This document shows, in pieces, positions 7,724 to 14,124 of a DNA stretch of 16,338 nucleotides. The notes below the pieces were generated by a model. That model worked only from the letters and a program-made list of their open reading frames with translations, did no database searches and was not told the origin of the DNA. The stretch lies in NCBI GenBank assembly GCA_022508735.1, contig JAFLUQ010000037.1, forward strand, positions 1 through 16,338, read 5' to 3'. Position numbers and translations under genes: made by a program. Source of the stretch: Oscillospiraceae bacterium. GTDB lineage: Bacteria; Bacillota; Clostridia; UMGS1883. Position 1 is the stretch's first letter. Each line of letters begins with the position of its first letter.

Positions 7724-7757
7724 TCACCCTGATAATCATAATGTGTTATCAGGGTGA
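7724..7757 (+). terminator. metK-downstream hairpin that also covers the next gene's ribosome site
   Basis: Perfect 12-bp stem TCACCCTGATAA (7724-7735) and TTATCAGGGTGA (7746-7757) with a 10-nt loop, followed by TGTTTT. It can act as metK's terminator. The 3' arm contains AGGGTGA, the only ribosome site for the small ORF starting at ATG 7764, so folding would hide it. Confidence 0.6.
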
Positions 7758-7763
7758 TGTTTT

Positions 7764-7970
7764 ATGATAGAAACTTTGATCGGCGCTTTAGTGGCACTGG
7801 CCCTTATTATCTGTGCCTTTGCCTTTGTTTATCCTGAAAAGAACGGCGAACTGCCGATGTGCAGCAGAGAGGAGCTTATTGATTTTATCGCCTCCCTGCC
7901 GGATGGCGCGAAAATTTACATAACAATTGATGCAGACGGGACTGATCTATACGGATTTGATAACTCTTGA
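7764..7970 (+). CDS. Small membrane-anchored protein of unknown function
   Basis: A 68-aa protein with one hydrophobic N-terminal segment (about residues 4-26, ending FAFVYP) and a short soluble tail with acidic DADGTDLYGFD at the end. It looks like a type-I-like anchored peptide rather than a secreted one: no cleavage site is obvious. No family is recognised. ATG 7764 is preceded by AGGGTGAT, which lies in the 3' arm of a hairpin. The ORF overlaps the beginning of recD2 in another frame, so its translation may be coupled to recD2. It could be a spurious ORF, but the ribosome site, hydrophobic segment and recD2 overlap favour a real gene. Confidence 0.55.
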   Translation: MIETLIGALVALALIICAFAFVYPEKNGELPMCSREELIDFIASLPDGAKIYITIDADGTDLYGFDNS

Positions 7971-10152
7971 AGGTGAAGTTTACGAAATTATATATGTGAA
8001 TGAGGATAACGGCTACACCGTTTGCGAGATCGACGTGAACGGTGTTTTGACCGTTGCCGTAGGTCATATGCCATTCCTCAGCGCAGGAGAAACCGTGAGG
8101 CTTACCGGCAGCTGGATAACTCACTCCGAGTACGGAAAGCAGCTCAAGGTAGAGCGGCTTGAGCGTATGCTGCCTCAGAGCGTCAGCTCCATATATTCAT
8201 ATCTCGCCTCGGGCGTGATAAGCGGCATAGGTGCGTCAAACGCTCGGAAGATAGTGGACCGCTTTGGTGAGGACACCCTTGACGTGCTGCGCTCCTCCCC
8301 TGAACTTTTGACGGAAATAAAGGGCATAAGCATGCGTAAGGCCGAGGCCATGAGCGAGGCCTTTATCCTTAGGCAGGACACCGCCGAGACCGTCATGTTT
8401 TTTCAGCAGTTCGGCATAACACCGAATCTCGCTATGAAGATATACAAAAAGTTCGGCTCTATGGCCGTAGAACTGGTGCGCGACAATCCCTATGCTCTCT
8501 GTGAGACGGTGCAGGGCGTGGGATTCAAGACCTGCGACCAGATAGCCATGAGCCTTGGCCTGCCATTTGACAGCCGTAACCGCATAAAAAGCGGACTTCG
8601 CTATGCCCTGACCGAGGCGGCCATGAACGGCCATACCTGCTATCCTGACAGTGCGCTTTTGGATTATACGGCCAAGCTTCTCGGCTGCGACCTCGGCGCG
8701 GTGAGGGATTGCTATAATGAGTCGCTTCTGACAGGTAAAATAATATCCGAGGATAATCTGGCCTATCTCCCCCTTTACTATAATCTTGAGCTGTCCTCGG
8801 CGAGCCGACTTGCCACGCTGGCAAAGGCCGAAGCCGAAACCGACAAAAAAACAGAGGAGCTTGTGGATTCTTACGCCGAGAGCTGCAATATAGTTCTTTC
8901 CGGCGAACAGCGAACCGCCATACTTACGGCCAATTCGCGCAAGGTCCTTGTTATAACCGGAGGCCCCGGCACAGGTAAAACCACCATAATGAAGGGCGTG
9001 CTGAACGTAATGCTGCGCCGAGGCATGGAGGTTGCCCTCTGTGCCCCCACCGGAAAGGCCGCAAAGCGGCTTGAGGAGGCCTGCGGCTGCGAGGCTAAGA
9101 CCATACACCGCCTTTTAGAGGTGGACGCCATAAGCGACGACGAGCAGCGCTTTGCAAAAAATGAGACCAACCCATTAAGTGCCGATTTTATTATAGTTGA
9201 CGAGATGAGCATGGTAGACATACAGCTGCTTGACGCCCTGCTCAAGGCCATGAAGCCCGGCGCCGGAATAGTTATGGCGGGCGACGTGGATCAGCTCCCC
9301 TCTGTTGGTGCGGGCAATGTGCTGAGCGACATTCTTGAAAGCGGCGTTGTGCCTATGATACGCCTCAGCACCGTGTTCAGGCAGGCTGAAGAGAGCATGA
9401 TCGTCGTCAATGCACACCGCATAAACGACGGCGAAATGCCGGATTTGATGAACAGTCATTCCGATTTTTTCTTCATACACCGCCCGGATCATCAGACCAG
9501 TGCCGACGTTATTCTTGATCTTGTTGAGAGCCGACTGCCGAAGGCCTACGGCTATGACCTCAGCGACATTCAGGTGCTATCCCCCTCAAAGAAGGGCACT
9601 GCAGGCGTCGTCAGCCTTAACGCGCTGATTCAGGAGCGGATTAATCCGCCCGAGAAATATAAACCCGAGCAGAAGCGAGGGAGTGTATCCTTCCGCCTAA
9701 GTGACAAGGTAATTCAGATAAAGAACAACTATAATGCCGAGTGGGTCAACCACCGTGACGGATCTCAGGGCCTCGGCGTATTCAACGGAGATATCGGCGT
9801 TATAACCGATATTGACCGTATGGACAAGACTCTCACCGTTGAGTTTGACGACGGCAAGACCGTAGAATACGACTTTGCCATGCTTGATAACCTTGAGCTG
9901 GCCTATGCTCTGACCGTGCATAAAAGCCAGGGCTGCGAATTCAAGGCCGTAATAGTGCCCGTCTGCGGCTTTGCGCCCATGCTTATGGCGCGTAACCTGC
10001 TCTATACCGCCATAACCCGCGCTAAGGAAATGGTGGTGCTCGTGGGCAGCCCGGAAAACGTGGCTCAAATGGTGAGGAATAACCACCGCTCACGGCGCTA
10101 CAGCTCGCTGCTCGCGAAGCTGCGGCTTTATGGAGGGTATAATGAAGAATAA
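7957..10152 (+). CDS. recD2: RecD2-type SF1B ATP-dependent 5'-3' DNA helicase
   Basis: A 731-aa helicase from the proposed start, typical of stand-alone RecD2 in organisms that have AddAB instead of RecBCD. Order of parts: N-terminal OB-like domain (about 1-75), helix-hairpin-helix region (about 75-200), then the helicase core with GGPGTGKT (335-342), APTGKAAKRL (363-372), VDEMSMVD (414-421), GDVDQLPSVGAGN (442-454), TVFRQ (472-476), and near the C-terminus ALTVHKSQGCEF and LLYTAITRAKE. Known RecD2 proteins unwind 5'-tailed DNA and act in repair and replication-fork maintenance. The start is uncertain. TTG 7957 gives MITLEGEVYEII, which fits how family members begin. ATG 7930 or TTG 7927 would add about ten residues. 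None has a good ribosome site, so coupling to the overlapping small ORF is likely. The 3' end overlaps the QueG-like gene by 11 nt. Confidence 0.93.
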   Translation: MITLEGEVYEIIYVNEDNGYTVCEIDVNGVLTVAVGHMPFLSAGETVRLTGSWITHSEYGKQLKVERLERMLPQSVSSIYSYLASGVISGIGASNARKIVDRFGEDTLDVLRSSPELLTEIKGISMRKAEAMSEAFILRQDTAETVMFFQQFGITPNLAMKIYKKFGSMAVELVRDNPYALCETVQGVGFKTCDQIAMSLGLPFDSRNRIKSGLRYALTEAAMNGHTCYPDSALLDYTAKLLGCDLGAVRDCYNESLLTGKIISEDNLAYLPLYYNLELSSASRLATLAKAEAETDKKTEELVDSYAESCNIVLSGEQRTAILTANSRKVLVITGGPGTGKTTIMKGVLNVMLRRGMEVALCAPTGKAAKRLEEACGCEAKTIHRLLEVDAISDDEQRFAKNETNPLSADFIIVDEMSMVDIQLLDALLKAMKPGAGIVMAGDVDQLPSVGAGNVLSDILESGVVPMIRLSTVFRQAEESMIVVNAHRINDGEMPDLMNSHSDFFFIHRPDHQTSADVILDLVESRLPKAYGYDLSDIQVLSPSKKGTAGVVSLNALIQERINPPEKYKPEQKRGSVSFRLSDKVIQIKNNYNAEWVNHRDGSQGLGVFNGDIGVITDIDRMDKTLTVEFDDGKTVEYDFAMLDNLELAYALTVHKSQGCEFKAVIVPVCGFAPMLMARNLLYTAITRAKEMVVLVGSPENVAQMVRNNHRSRRYSSLLAKLRLYGGYNEE

Positions 10153-10927
10153 AGTTAAAGACTTTGCCGCCTCTATAGGCATAGCGGAAACCGGCGTCAG
10201 CGTGTTTGGCGAAGACAAGGCCTTTGTGTGCCTCTTTCCGTATTTTACGGGCTATGAACCGGGGAATCTCTCAGTGTATGCTTATGGGGCGGACTACCAC
10301 CTCGTTACTCGGGAAAAGCTCGGTAAAATATGTGAGTTTCTTAAAACAGAATACGGAGCAAAAAAAGCTGCGGGCTTTGCCGATATCGGCCCGAGCGTTG
10401 ACCGTGAACTCGCCTATCGCGCCGGGCTGGGCTTTTACGGCAAAAACGATCTGCTGATAAATCCGCGGCTCGGCAGCTATTTTTTCATCGGTTACGTGCT
10501 GACGGATCTAAGCTTAGAGCCGGACAAGCCTCTTGATGAAGGCTGCCTCGGCTGCGGCAAATGCATTAAGGCCTGCCCCGGCAACGCTCTGAGCGGCGGC
10601 TTTTTTGCGGAGCGCTGCGCCTCGGCGATAAATCAGAAAAAGGGTGAGCTGACCGAGGAGGAGAAGGCCATAATACGCCGCTCGGGCTATGCCTTTGGCT
10701 GTGACATCTGCCAGAAGGTCTGCCCCCACAATCAGAAGCCACCCAAGCCTATGCCTGAATTTACCAAGAACCTCATTACCAACCTCCGCCGCGATATGTT
10801 TGAGGGGCTAAGCAATAAGGAGTTTAAAGAGAGATACGGAGAATATGCCTTTGCATGGCGAGGAAAGGCCGTTTTGCTCAGAAACATCGGGATTTTAGAG
10901 AACAAATCTGTTGACAATTGTCGGTAA
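10142..10927 (+). CDS. Short QueG-like (epoxyqueuosine reductase family) Fe-S protein
   Basis: A 261-aa protein related to QueG, the cobalamin and 4Fe-4S enzyme that reduces epoxyqueuosine to queuosine in tRNA. FADIGPSVDRELAYRAGLGFYGKN (about 79-102) aligns with the QueG 'VDTGPLVDR...AGIGFSGKN' active-site region, the Asp in ADIGP being at the catalytic position. Two cluster motifs follow: CLGCGKCIKACP (135-146) and CDICQKVCPHN (187-197), plus a Cys at about 159 in ERCASAINQ. It is over 100 residues shorter than usual QueG (about 380): the N-terminal part is reduced and the C-terminal HEAT-like tRNA-binding region is missing. It may act on another substrate. ATG 10142 with TGGAGGG 4 nt upstream lies inside the end of recD2, so translation is coupled. 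Confidence 0.8.
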   Translation: MKNKVKDFAASIGIAETGVSVFGEDKAFVCLFPYFTGYEPGNLSVYAYGADYHLVTREKLGKICEFLKTEYGAKKAAGFADIGPSVDRELAYRAGLGFYGKNDLLINPRLGSYFFIGYVLTDLSLEPDKPLDEGCLGCGKCIKACPGNALSGGFFAERCASAINQKKGELTEEEKAIIRRSGYAFGCDICQKVCPHNQKPPKPMPEFTKNLITNLRRDMFEGLSNKEFKERYGEYAFAWRGKAVLLRNIGILENKSVDNCR

Positions 10928-10939
10928 AAGTGATACAAT
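10911..10939 (+). promoter_or_regulatory. Strong promoter inside the 3' end of the QueG-like gene
   Basis: Exact TTGACA at 10911-10916, 17-nt spacer, TACAAT at 10934-10939. It overlaps the last codons and stop of the QueG-like gene. Transcription would start near 10946 and read the 24-codon ORF at 10967 and, past a terminator, the acetyltransferase genes. Confidence 0.75.
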
Positions 10940-10966
10940 TATATTAACGAAAGGAGAGTGATCGAC

Positions 10967-11041
10967 ATGAAGAATATTTCTAACCCCAACGTGAAGCTTC
11001 TGCCGATCAATTTCCATGGCCTTATGCGGCCCTGCCAATGA
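10967..11041 (+). CDS. 24-codon leader or stand-alone micro-ORF
   Basis: A 24-residue ORF starting MKNISNPNVKLLPI and ending HGLMRPCQ. It has its own consensus promoter (10911-10939) and a textbook AAAGGAGAG ribosome site 8-9 nt before ATG 10967. Its stop is 18 nt before an intrinsic terminator (11060-11087), and the next gene starts at 11112. The layout resembles a regulatory leader peptide controlling read-through into the downstream acetyltransferases, but a stand-alone micro-protein is equally possible. It is not hydrophobic, has one Cys and no run of a single amino acid that would suggest classic amino acid attenuation. No homologue is recalled. The expression signals are seen; the function is unknown. 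Confidence 0.6.
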   Translation: MKNISNPNVKLLPINFHGLMRPCQ

Positions 11042-11059
11042 ATTTGATGCAGAAAATCA

Positions 11060-11087
11060 AGCGCTTCCGCTGAGGAGGCGCTTTTTT
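11060..11087 (+). terminator. Intrinsic terminator or attenuator ahead of the acetyltransferase genes
   Basis: Stem AGCGCTTCC (11060-11068) with GGAGGCGCT (11074-11082), one G-U pair, 5-nt loop, then a run of six T (11082-11087). It stands between the micro-ORF and the GNAT gene at 11112. No separate promoter is evident after it, so the GNAT genes seem to depend on read-through. Confidence 0.8.
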
Positions 11088-11111
11088 GCGGGCCGCAGTA
11101 AGGAGAAATAA

Positions 11112-12071
11112 ATGAAAATTGAATCTATACGAAATAATCCCGGGATGGCCAAAACGGCCAAAAATTACTGCAAAGAAAAATGGGAAAAGGTCTATACCGT
11201 GTTCTGCCGTACTCTGGACAGAAGTCTGGCCGCCGAAAAGCTGCCCGAGACCTGGCTCGTTATTAATGGGAACGGAGATTTATGCGGCTTTTATCAGCTC
11301 AGCGAAACAGAGGTGTTAATAAAACACCCGGGTCTATCCCCTTTCATCTCATTACTTTACGTTGACAGAGAACGTTTGGCGTCCGGCACTGGCGGCGGAG
11401 AAATGCTGCTCACTCATGCTAAGTATGAAGCGGCAAGGTTTGGCTATCACACGCTGTACCTCTGCACCGACCATATTGGATACTATGAAAAGTACGGCTT
11501 CCGGGAGCTTGGTCTTGATCTCGACGCATGGGGCAGGCCTACAAAGCTCTACGCCGCTGATACTCCCGTAGAGGTACAGCTCAGGATTTTTGACAAAGAT
11601 AATCTTGCGCCCGACGAAGTGCTCTTGCAAATGGAAAGGCGGCACGCTTATGACTCGCATTCTCATGACGAAAACCCGGCGGAGCTGCTGCGCCGACTTA
11701 AGCACCTGTGGTTCCCGGCAAGCTATGAAGGCCTGTGCTTTGAGATCAGAGCCTTCAAAAGTTCTGAACCGGTTGGCCTTGTGCGCTTTATGAGAGGTAT
11801 CAAAACACCTTTGATATGGCACACTGGCGACCTATGGGTGCGCGGCGACTGCCGATGTCAGGGACTGGCCTCGCGCATGATAAACCGAGGGATAGAGCTC
11901 GTCCGCTCAAAATGCAGCGGCGGTGAGGTTCTGTACTCCTATATAGAGAAAGATAACGCCCCGGCAATTGAGCTGCATAAGAAGCTTGGATTTGAGAATT
12001 TGAGCCGGATAGAACCTTTTGAGGATCTTATTTTCGGTGAAGATCAGACTACTTGGCAGCTTGAGCTTTAA
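11112..12071 (+). CDS. Tandem-domain GNAT N-acetyltransferase
   Basis: A 319-aa protein with two GNAT (Gcn5-related acetyltransferase) folds. The N-terminal domain (about 1-150) has SGTGGGEMLLTHAKYEA (91-107) at the acetyl-CoA loop position and LYLCTDHIGYYEKYGF (115-130) as the closing motif B-like segment. The C-terminal domain (about 155-319) has VRGDCRCQGLASRMINRGIE (243-262), a clear R/Q-x-x-G-x-A/G pyrophosphate loop, and DNAPAIELHKKLGF (281-294). Such enzymes transfer acetyl groups from acetyl-CoA to amines on small molecules or proteins; the acceptor is unknown. ATG 11112 has AAGGAG 7 nt upstream. It sits downstream of the micro-ORF and terminator and 14 nt ahead of a second GNAT gene. 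It could be a detoxification or antibiotic-modifying enzyme, which is speculation. Confidence 0.85.
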   Translation: MKIESIRNNPGMAKTAKNYCKEKWEKVYTVFCRTLDRSLAAEKLPETWLVINGNGDLCGFYQLSETEVLIKHPGLSPFISLLYVDRERLASGTGGGEMLLTHAKYEAARFGYHTLYLCTDHIGYYEKYGFRELGLDLDAWGRPTKLYAADTPVEVQLRIFDKDNLAPDEVLLQMERRHAYDSHSHDENPAELLRRLKHLWFPASYEGLCFEIRAFKSSEPVGLVRFMRGIKTPLIWHTGDLWVRGDCRCQGLASRMINRGIELVRSKCSGGEVLYSYIEKDNAPAIELHKKLGFENLSRIEPFEDLIFGEDQTTWQLEL

Positions 12072-12085
12072 GGAGGCGTGAAACA

Positions 12086-12796
12086 GTGACAATTCAGGAA
12101 TACGCCTTAAACTCGCTGAAGCTGCGCACGGGAATTGATTTCATCCTTATTGATGAAGCTGTCAGTCAATCAGATAATGGCGATTTGTGCCGTATCATTT
12201 ACAGCGGCGGGAAGCTTGCGGTCTTTTGCCGGGACGAGCACAGAAAGCCGCTGCTCGGCTTACTTCGCTCAGTTAACGTCAAAGAGGCCATAAAATCGCC
12301 GGAGCTTTACGTAGAAGTGCTTAACGCCATAGGGCTTGATCCGGCTGAATATCCGTTTGAGCCGGCCTATAACGCAGGCGGTAAGGTCTATAAGTGCTGC
12401 CACACAGTGGAGTATGTGTGCGATGCGAAAAATTTCAGGCTAATACCCGATTATCGAAAAATAACGGTTATATACCCGGGCGAACCTGACTATCTTCCTA
12501 TAGACGGCTTTTCCGAGATATATGCTGTTTATGAGGGCGGAAAAATGGCGTCTAACAGCTATTACCGCCCGAACATCGGCGAATTTTCCGGCACTAACGC
12601 CATGAACGTATGGACGCATAAAAGCTTTCACAGGCGCGGTTACGGCATAACTGCTGCCGCGGCGGCAACGCGCAGCATAGTAAATAAAAATGAACTGGCC
12701 CTGTGGGTCAGCTACGCGGACAATGCCGCTTCACGCCGTATAGCTGAAGCTTTGGGCTATGAATTTATAGGCGGAGAACTGAGGATAAAGGAATAA
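12086..12796 (+). CDS. GNAT family N-acetyltransferase
   Basis: A 236-aa protein whose C-terminal half carries a GNAT fold: MNVWTHKSFHRRGYGITAAA (173-192) holds the RRGYGI acetyl-CoA loop, and SYADNAASRRIAEALGYEFIGG (209-230) is the usual closing segment. The N-terminal half (about 1-110) has no family I recognise and may shape acceptor binding. The start is GTG 12086, with AGGAGG at 12071-12076. The gene follows the tandem GNAT by 14 nt, so both are surely one transcript. It ends at a strong terminator shared with a convergent minus-strand gene. Substrate unknown. Confidence 0.8.
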   Translation: MTIQEYALNSLKLRTGIDFILIDEAVSQSDNGDLCRIIYSGGKLAVFCRDEHRKPLLGLLRSVNVKEAIKSPELYVEVLNAIGLDPAEYPFEPAYNAGGKVYKCCHTVEYVCDAKNFRLIPDYRKITVIYPGEPDYLPIDGFSEIYAVYEGGKMASNSYYRPNIGEFSGTNAMNVWTHKSFHRRGYGITAAAAATRSIVNKNELALWVSYADNAASRRIAEALGYEFIGGELRIKE

Positions 12797-12799
12797 ACG

Positions 12800-12834
12800 A
12801 AAAATGCCTTTTGCTTTCGCAAAAGGCATTTTTT
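12800..12834. terminator. Bidirectional terminator between convergent genes
   Basis: A 15-bp perfect stem, AAAAATGCCTTTTGC (12800-12814) with GCAAAAGGCATTTTT (12819-12833), TTTC loop. It has T-runs in both directions and lies just after the GNAT stop at 12796 and just after the stop of the Cys-rich gene at 12836. Confidence 0.9.
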
Positions 12835-12835
12835 A

Positions 12836-13294
12836 TTACTCGGAAATAGCGCAGCCGGGTCTGCAGTTGGGCGTATCGTCCGCAGAGAAAGCGTCCTGCT
12901 GAGGCGGGAAGAACTCATCAATGGGGAAGCTGATTTTCTCGAACAGGTCGCAGGGATCGTCGGGCGTAGCCGCACCAACGCACTCCTTATCGGGAATGCA
13001 GAAATCGTAGGCCGGGATAAGAAGCTGAACATTGCGCTCAAGCTTGATTATCGTGAACAGGCCGAGGGATACATATACCCTTCTCTGCTGGTCACGGCCT
13101 ACTGTAAAGCGGTCGTCGAACACGCGGCGCACGCAGTCGGGAATATTGCCGAGATCTGCGATATCGTCGTCGTTAAACTTGCAGCAGCCCTCGTTGAAGT
13201 CGGCAAGCTTGGCGCCGAGGCATATCGGGTCAACGACCTCTGCCGGTGACACGGCCTTTGAGTATATCGTTGGCAAGAAAAAAAATATCATCAC
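12836..13294 (-). CDS. Cys-rich conserved-looking protein, probably lacking its original 5' end
   Basis: Up to 152 aa. From about residue 18 it reads as a compact, constrained protein: PICLGAKLADFNEGCCKF, IPDCVRRVFDDRFTVGRDQQRRVYVSLGLFTI, LLIPAYDFCIPDKEC, DPCDLF and a C-terminal NCRPGC. It resembles a family of uncharacterised Clostridia proteins from memory, but I cannot name a domain. At least ten Cys suggest metal binding or a disulfide-rich coat-type structure; this is inference. The first 14 residues (MMIFFFLPTIYSKA) come from the alternative frame of the recombinase tail and are unlikely to be native. None of the possible starts (GTG 13294, ATG 13291, GTG 13252) has a properly spaced ribosome site. 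It therefore looks like a gene whose 5' end was replaced by the recombinase. Confidence 0.55.
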   Translation of the reverse strand: MMIFFFLPTIYSKAVSPAEVVDPICLGAKLADFNEGCCKFNDDDIADLGNIPDCVRRVFDDRFTVGRDQQRRVYVSLGLFTIIKLERNVQLLIPAYDFCIPDKECVGAATPDDPCDLFEKISFPIDEFFPPQQDAFSADDTPNCRPGCAISE

Positions 13295-14078
13295 TGACTA
13301 TGCGCAGCTCCGGACGCTCATGCACAAACCACTCGCTTTCAGGCAGGGACTTTCTTGTGCCGGAAAGGAAGTCGGCAGTTGTGCTTTTGTGATTTATAAG
13401 CCTGCCGATATAAATAGGATTTTTTATTATACGGCTTATGCTTTTTTGTGTCCATGAGCCATTTAGCTTAGTAGGAACAGAACAGTCGTTAAAAAATTGC
13501 GCTATCGCACCGCACGACAAATTTTCAATCGTGTAAAGTTTGAAAGCTTTACATACAGCTGTGCTTTCGCTTTTGTTTATTTTAAGTGTAAAGTTATCCA
13601 ATTTGTCATAGCCAAAAATAGTACCGGGCACTCTCCCCTGCCTCGCGGTTTCAGTTTTTCCAAAAATAACGCGCTTGCTGAGATTTTCGCTCTCCTGCTG
13701 AGCAAGAGCCGCATATATAGTGAGTATGAATTCGGAATCAGTAAACACAGAGGAATTGGAGCTTAGAAAGCGCACATCTATTCCGCAGGACTTAAGCCGC
13801 CGCACTCCGCTGAGAAAGTCGCAGGTATTACGTGCAAACCGGCTCACGTCCTTGACGGCCAGAAGGTCGAACTCCCTCCTTTCGCCGTCTTCTATCATCT
13901 TCAGGAAGCCCTCGCGGTTCTTCATCTGCTTACCGCTTATGCCTTCATCACTGTAGATACGCACAAGATCAAGGCCGTTTTCTTTTGCATATTCGCGGTA
14001 GAAGCTCTGCTGATTGCTTAACGAAAGCTTCTGCTCCGCCTTATCTGTCGAAACTCTGCAATAGGCTGCAAGCCGCAT
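13230..14078 (-). CDS. Serine recombinase, C-terminally truncated
   Basis: A 282-aa large-serine-recombinase-type protein. The N-terminal resolvase domain (about 1-145) has YCRVSTDKA with catalytic Ser10, DEGISGK, VKDVSRFARN with the active-site arginines, and LAQQESENLSKRV leading into the long helix. The recombinase domain (about 150-270) has VPGTIFGYDK and SISRIIKNPIYIGRLINHKS, and closes with HERPELRIVSDDIFFLANDIL. The protein then ends after GRVTGRGR, with no zinc-ribbon or coiled-coil C-terminal part. Full-length relatives have 450-550 residues or more. Such enzymes insert and excise mobile elements. ATG 14078 is preferred, with GGAGG at 14090-14094. The middle of the gene (about 13430-13620) is more AT-rich than its neighbours, fitting transfer. 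It is probably inactive or a remnant, and overlaps the Cys-rich gene by about 65 nt. Confidence 0.85.
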   Translation of the reverse strand: MRLAAYCRVSTDKAEQKLSLSNQQSFYREYAKENGLDLVRIYSDEGISGKQMKNREGFLKMIEDGERREFDLLAVKDVSRFARNTCDFLSGVRRLKSCGIDVRFLSSNSSVFTDSEFILTIYAALAQQESENLSKRVIFGKTETARQGRVPGTIFGYDKLDNFTLKINKSESTAVCKAFKLYTIENLSCGAIAQFFNDCSVPTKLNGSWTQKSISRIIKNPIYIGRLINHKSTTADFLSGTRKSLPESEWFVHERPELRIVSDDIFFLANDILKGRVTGRGR

Positions 14079-14081
14079 AAA

Positions 14082-14113
14082 AAAACGCACCTCCACATCT
14101 AAAGGTACGTTTT
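14082..14113 (-). terminator. Terminator of the threonine-aldolase-family gene, overlapping the recombinase ribosome site
   Basis: On the minus strand, arms 14113-14103 and 14092-14082 form an 11-bp stem with one mismatch and a 10-nt loop, running into seven T. The GGAGG used by the recombinase (14090-14094) lies in the loop/3' arm, and the recombinase ATG follows directly after the T-run. Confidence 0.7.
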
Positions 14114-14124
14114 AAAAGTTTATG

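Noticed and set aside
8236..9108. Minus-strand open frame of 290 codons opposite recD2
   Set aside because: Antisense to the helicase, with unnatural Gly/His/Ala-rich composition and no ribosome site or motif.
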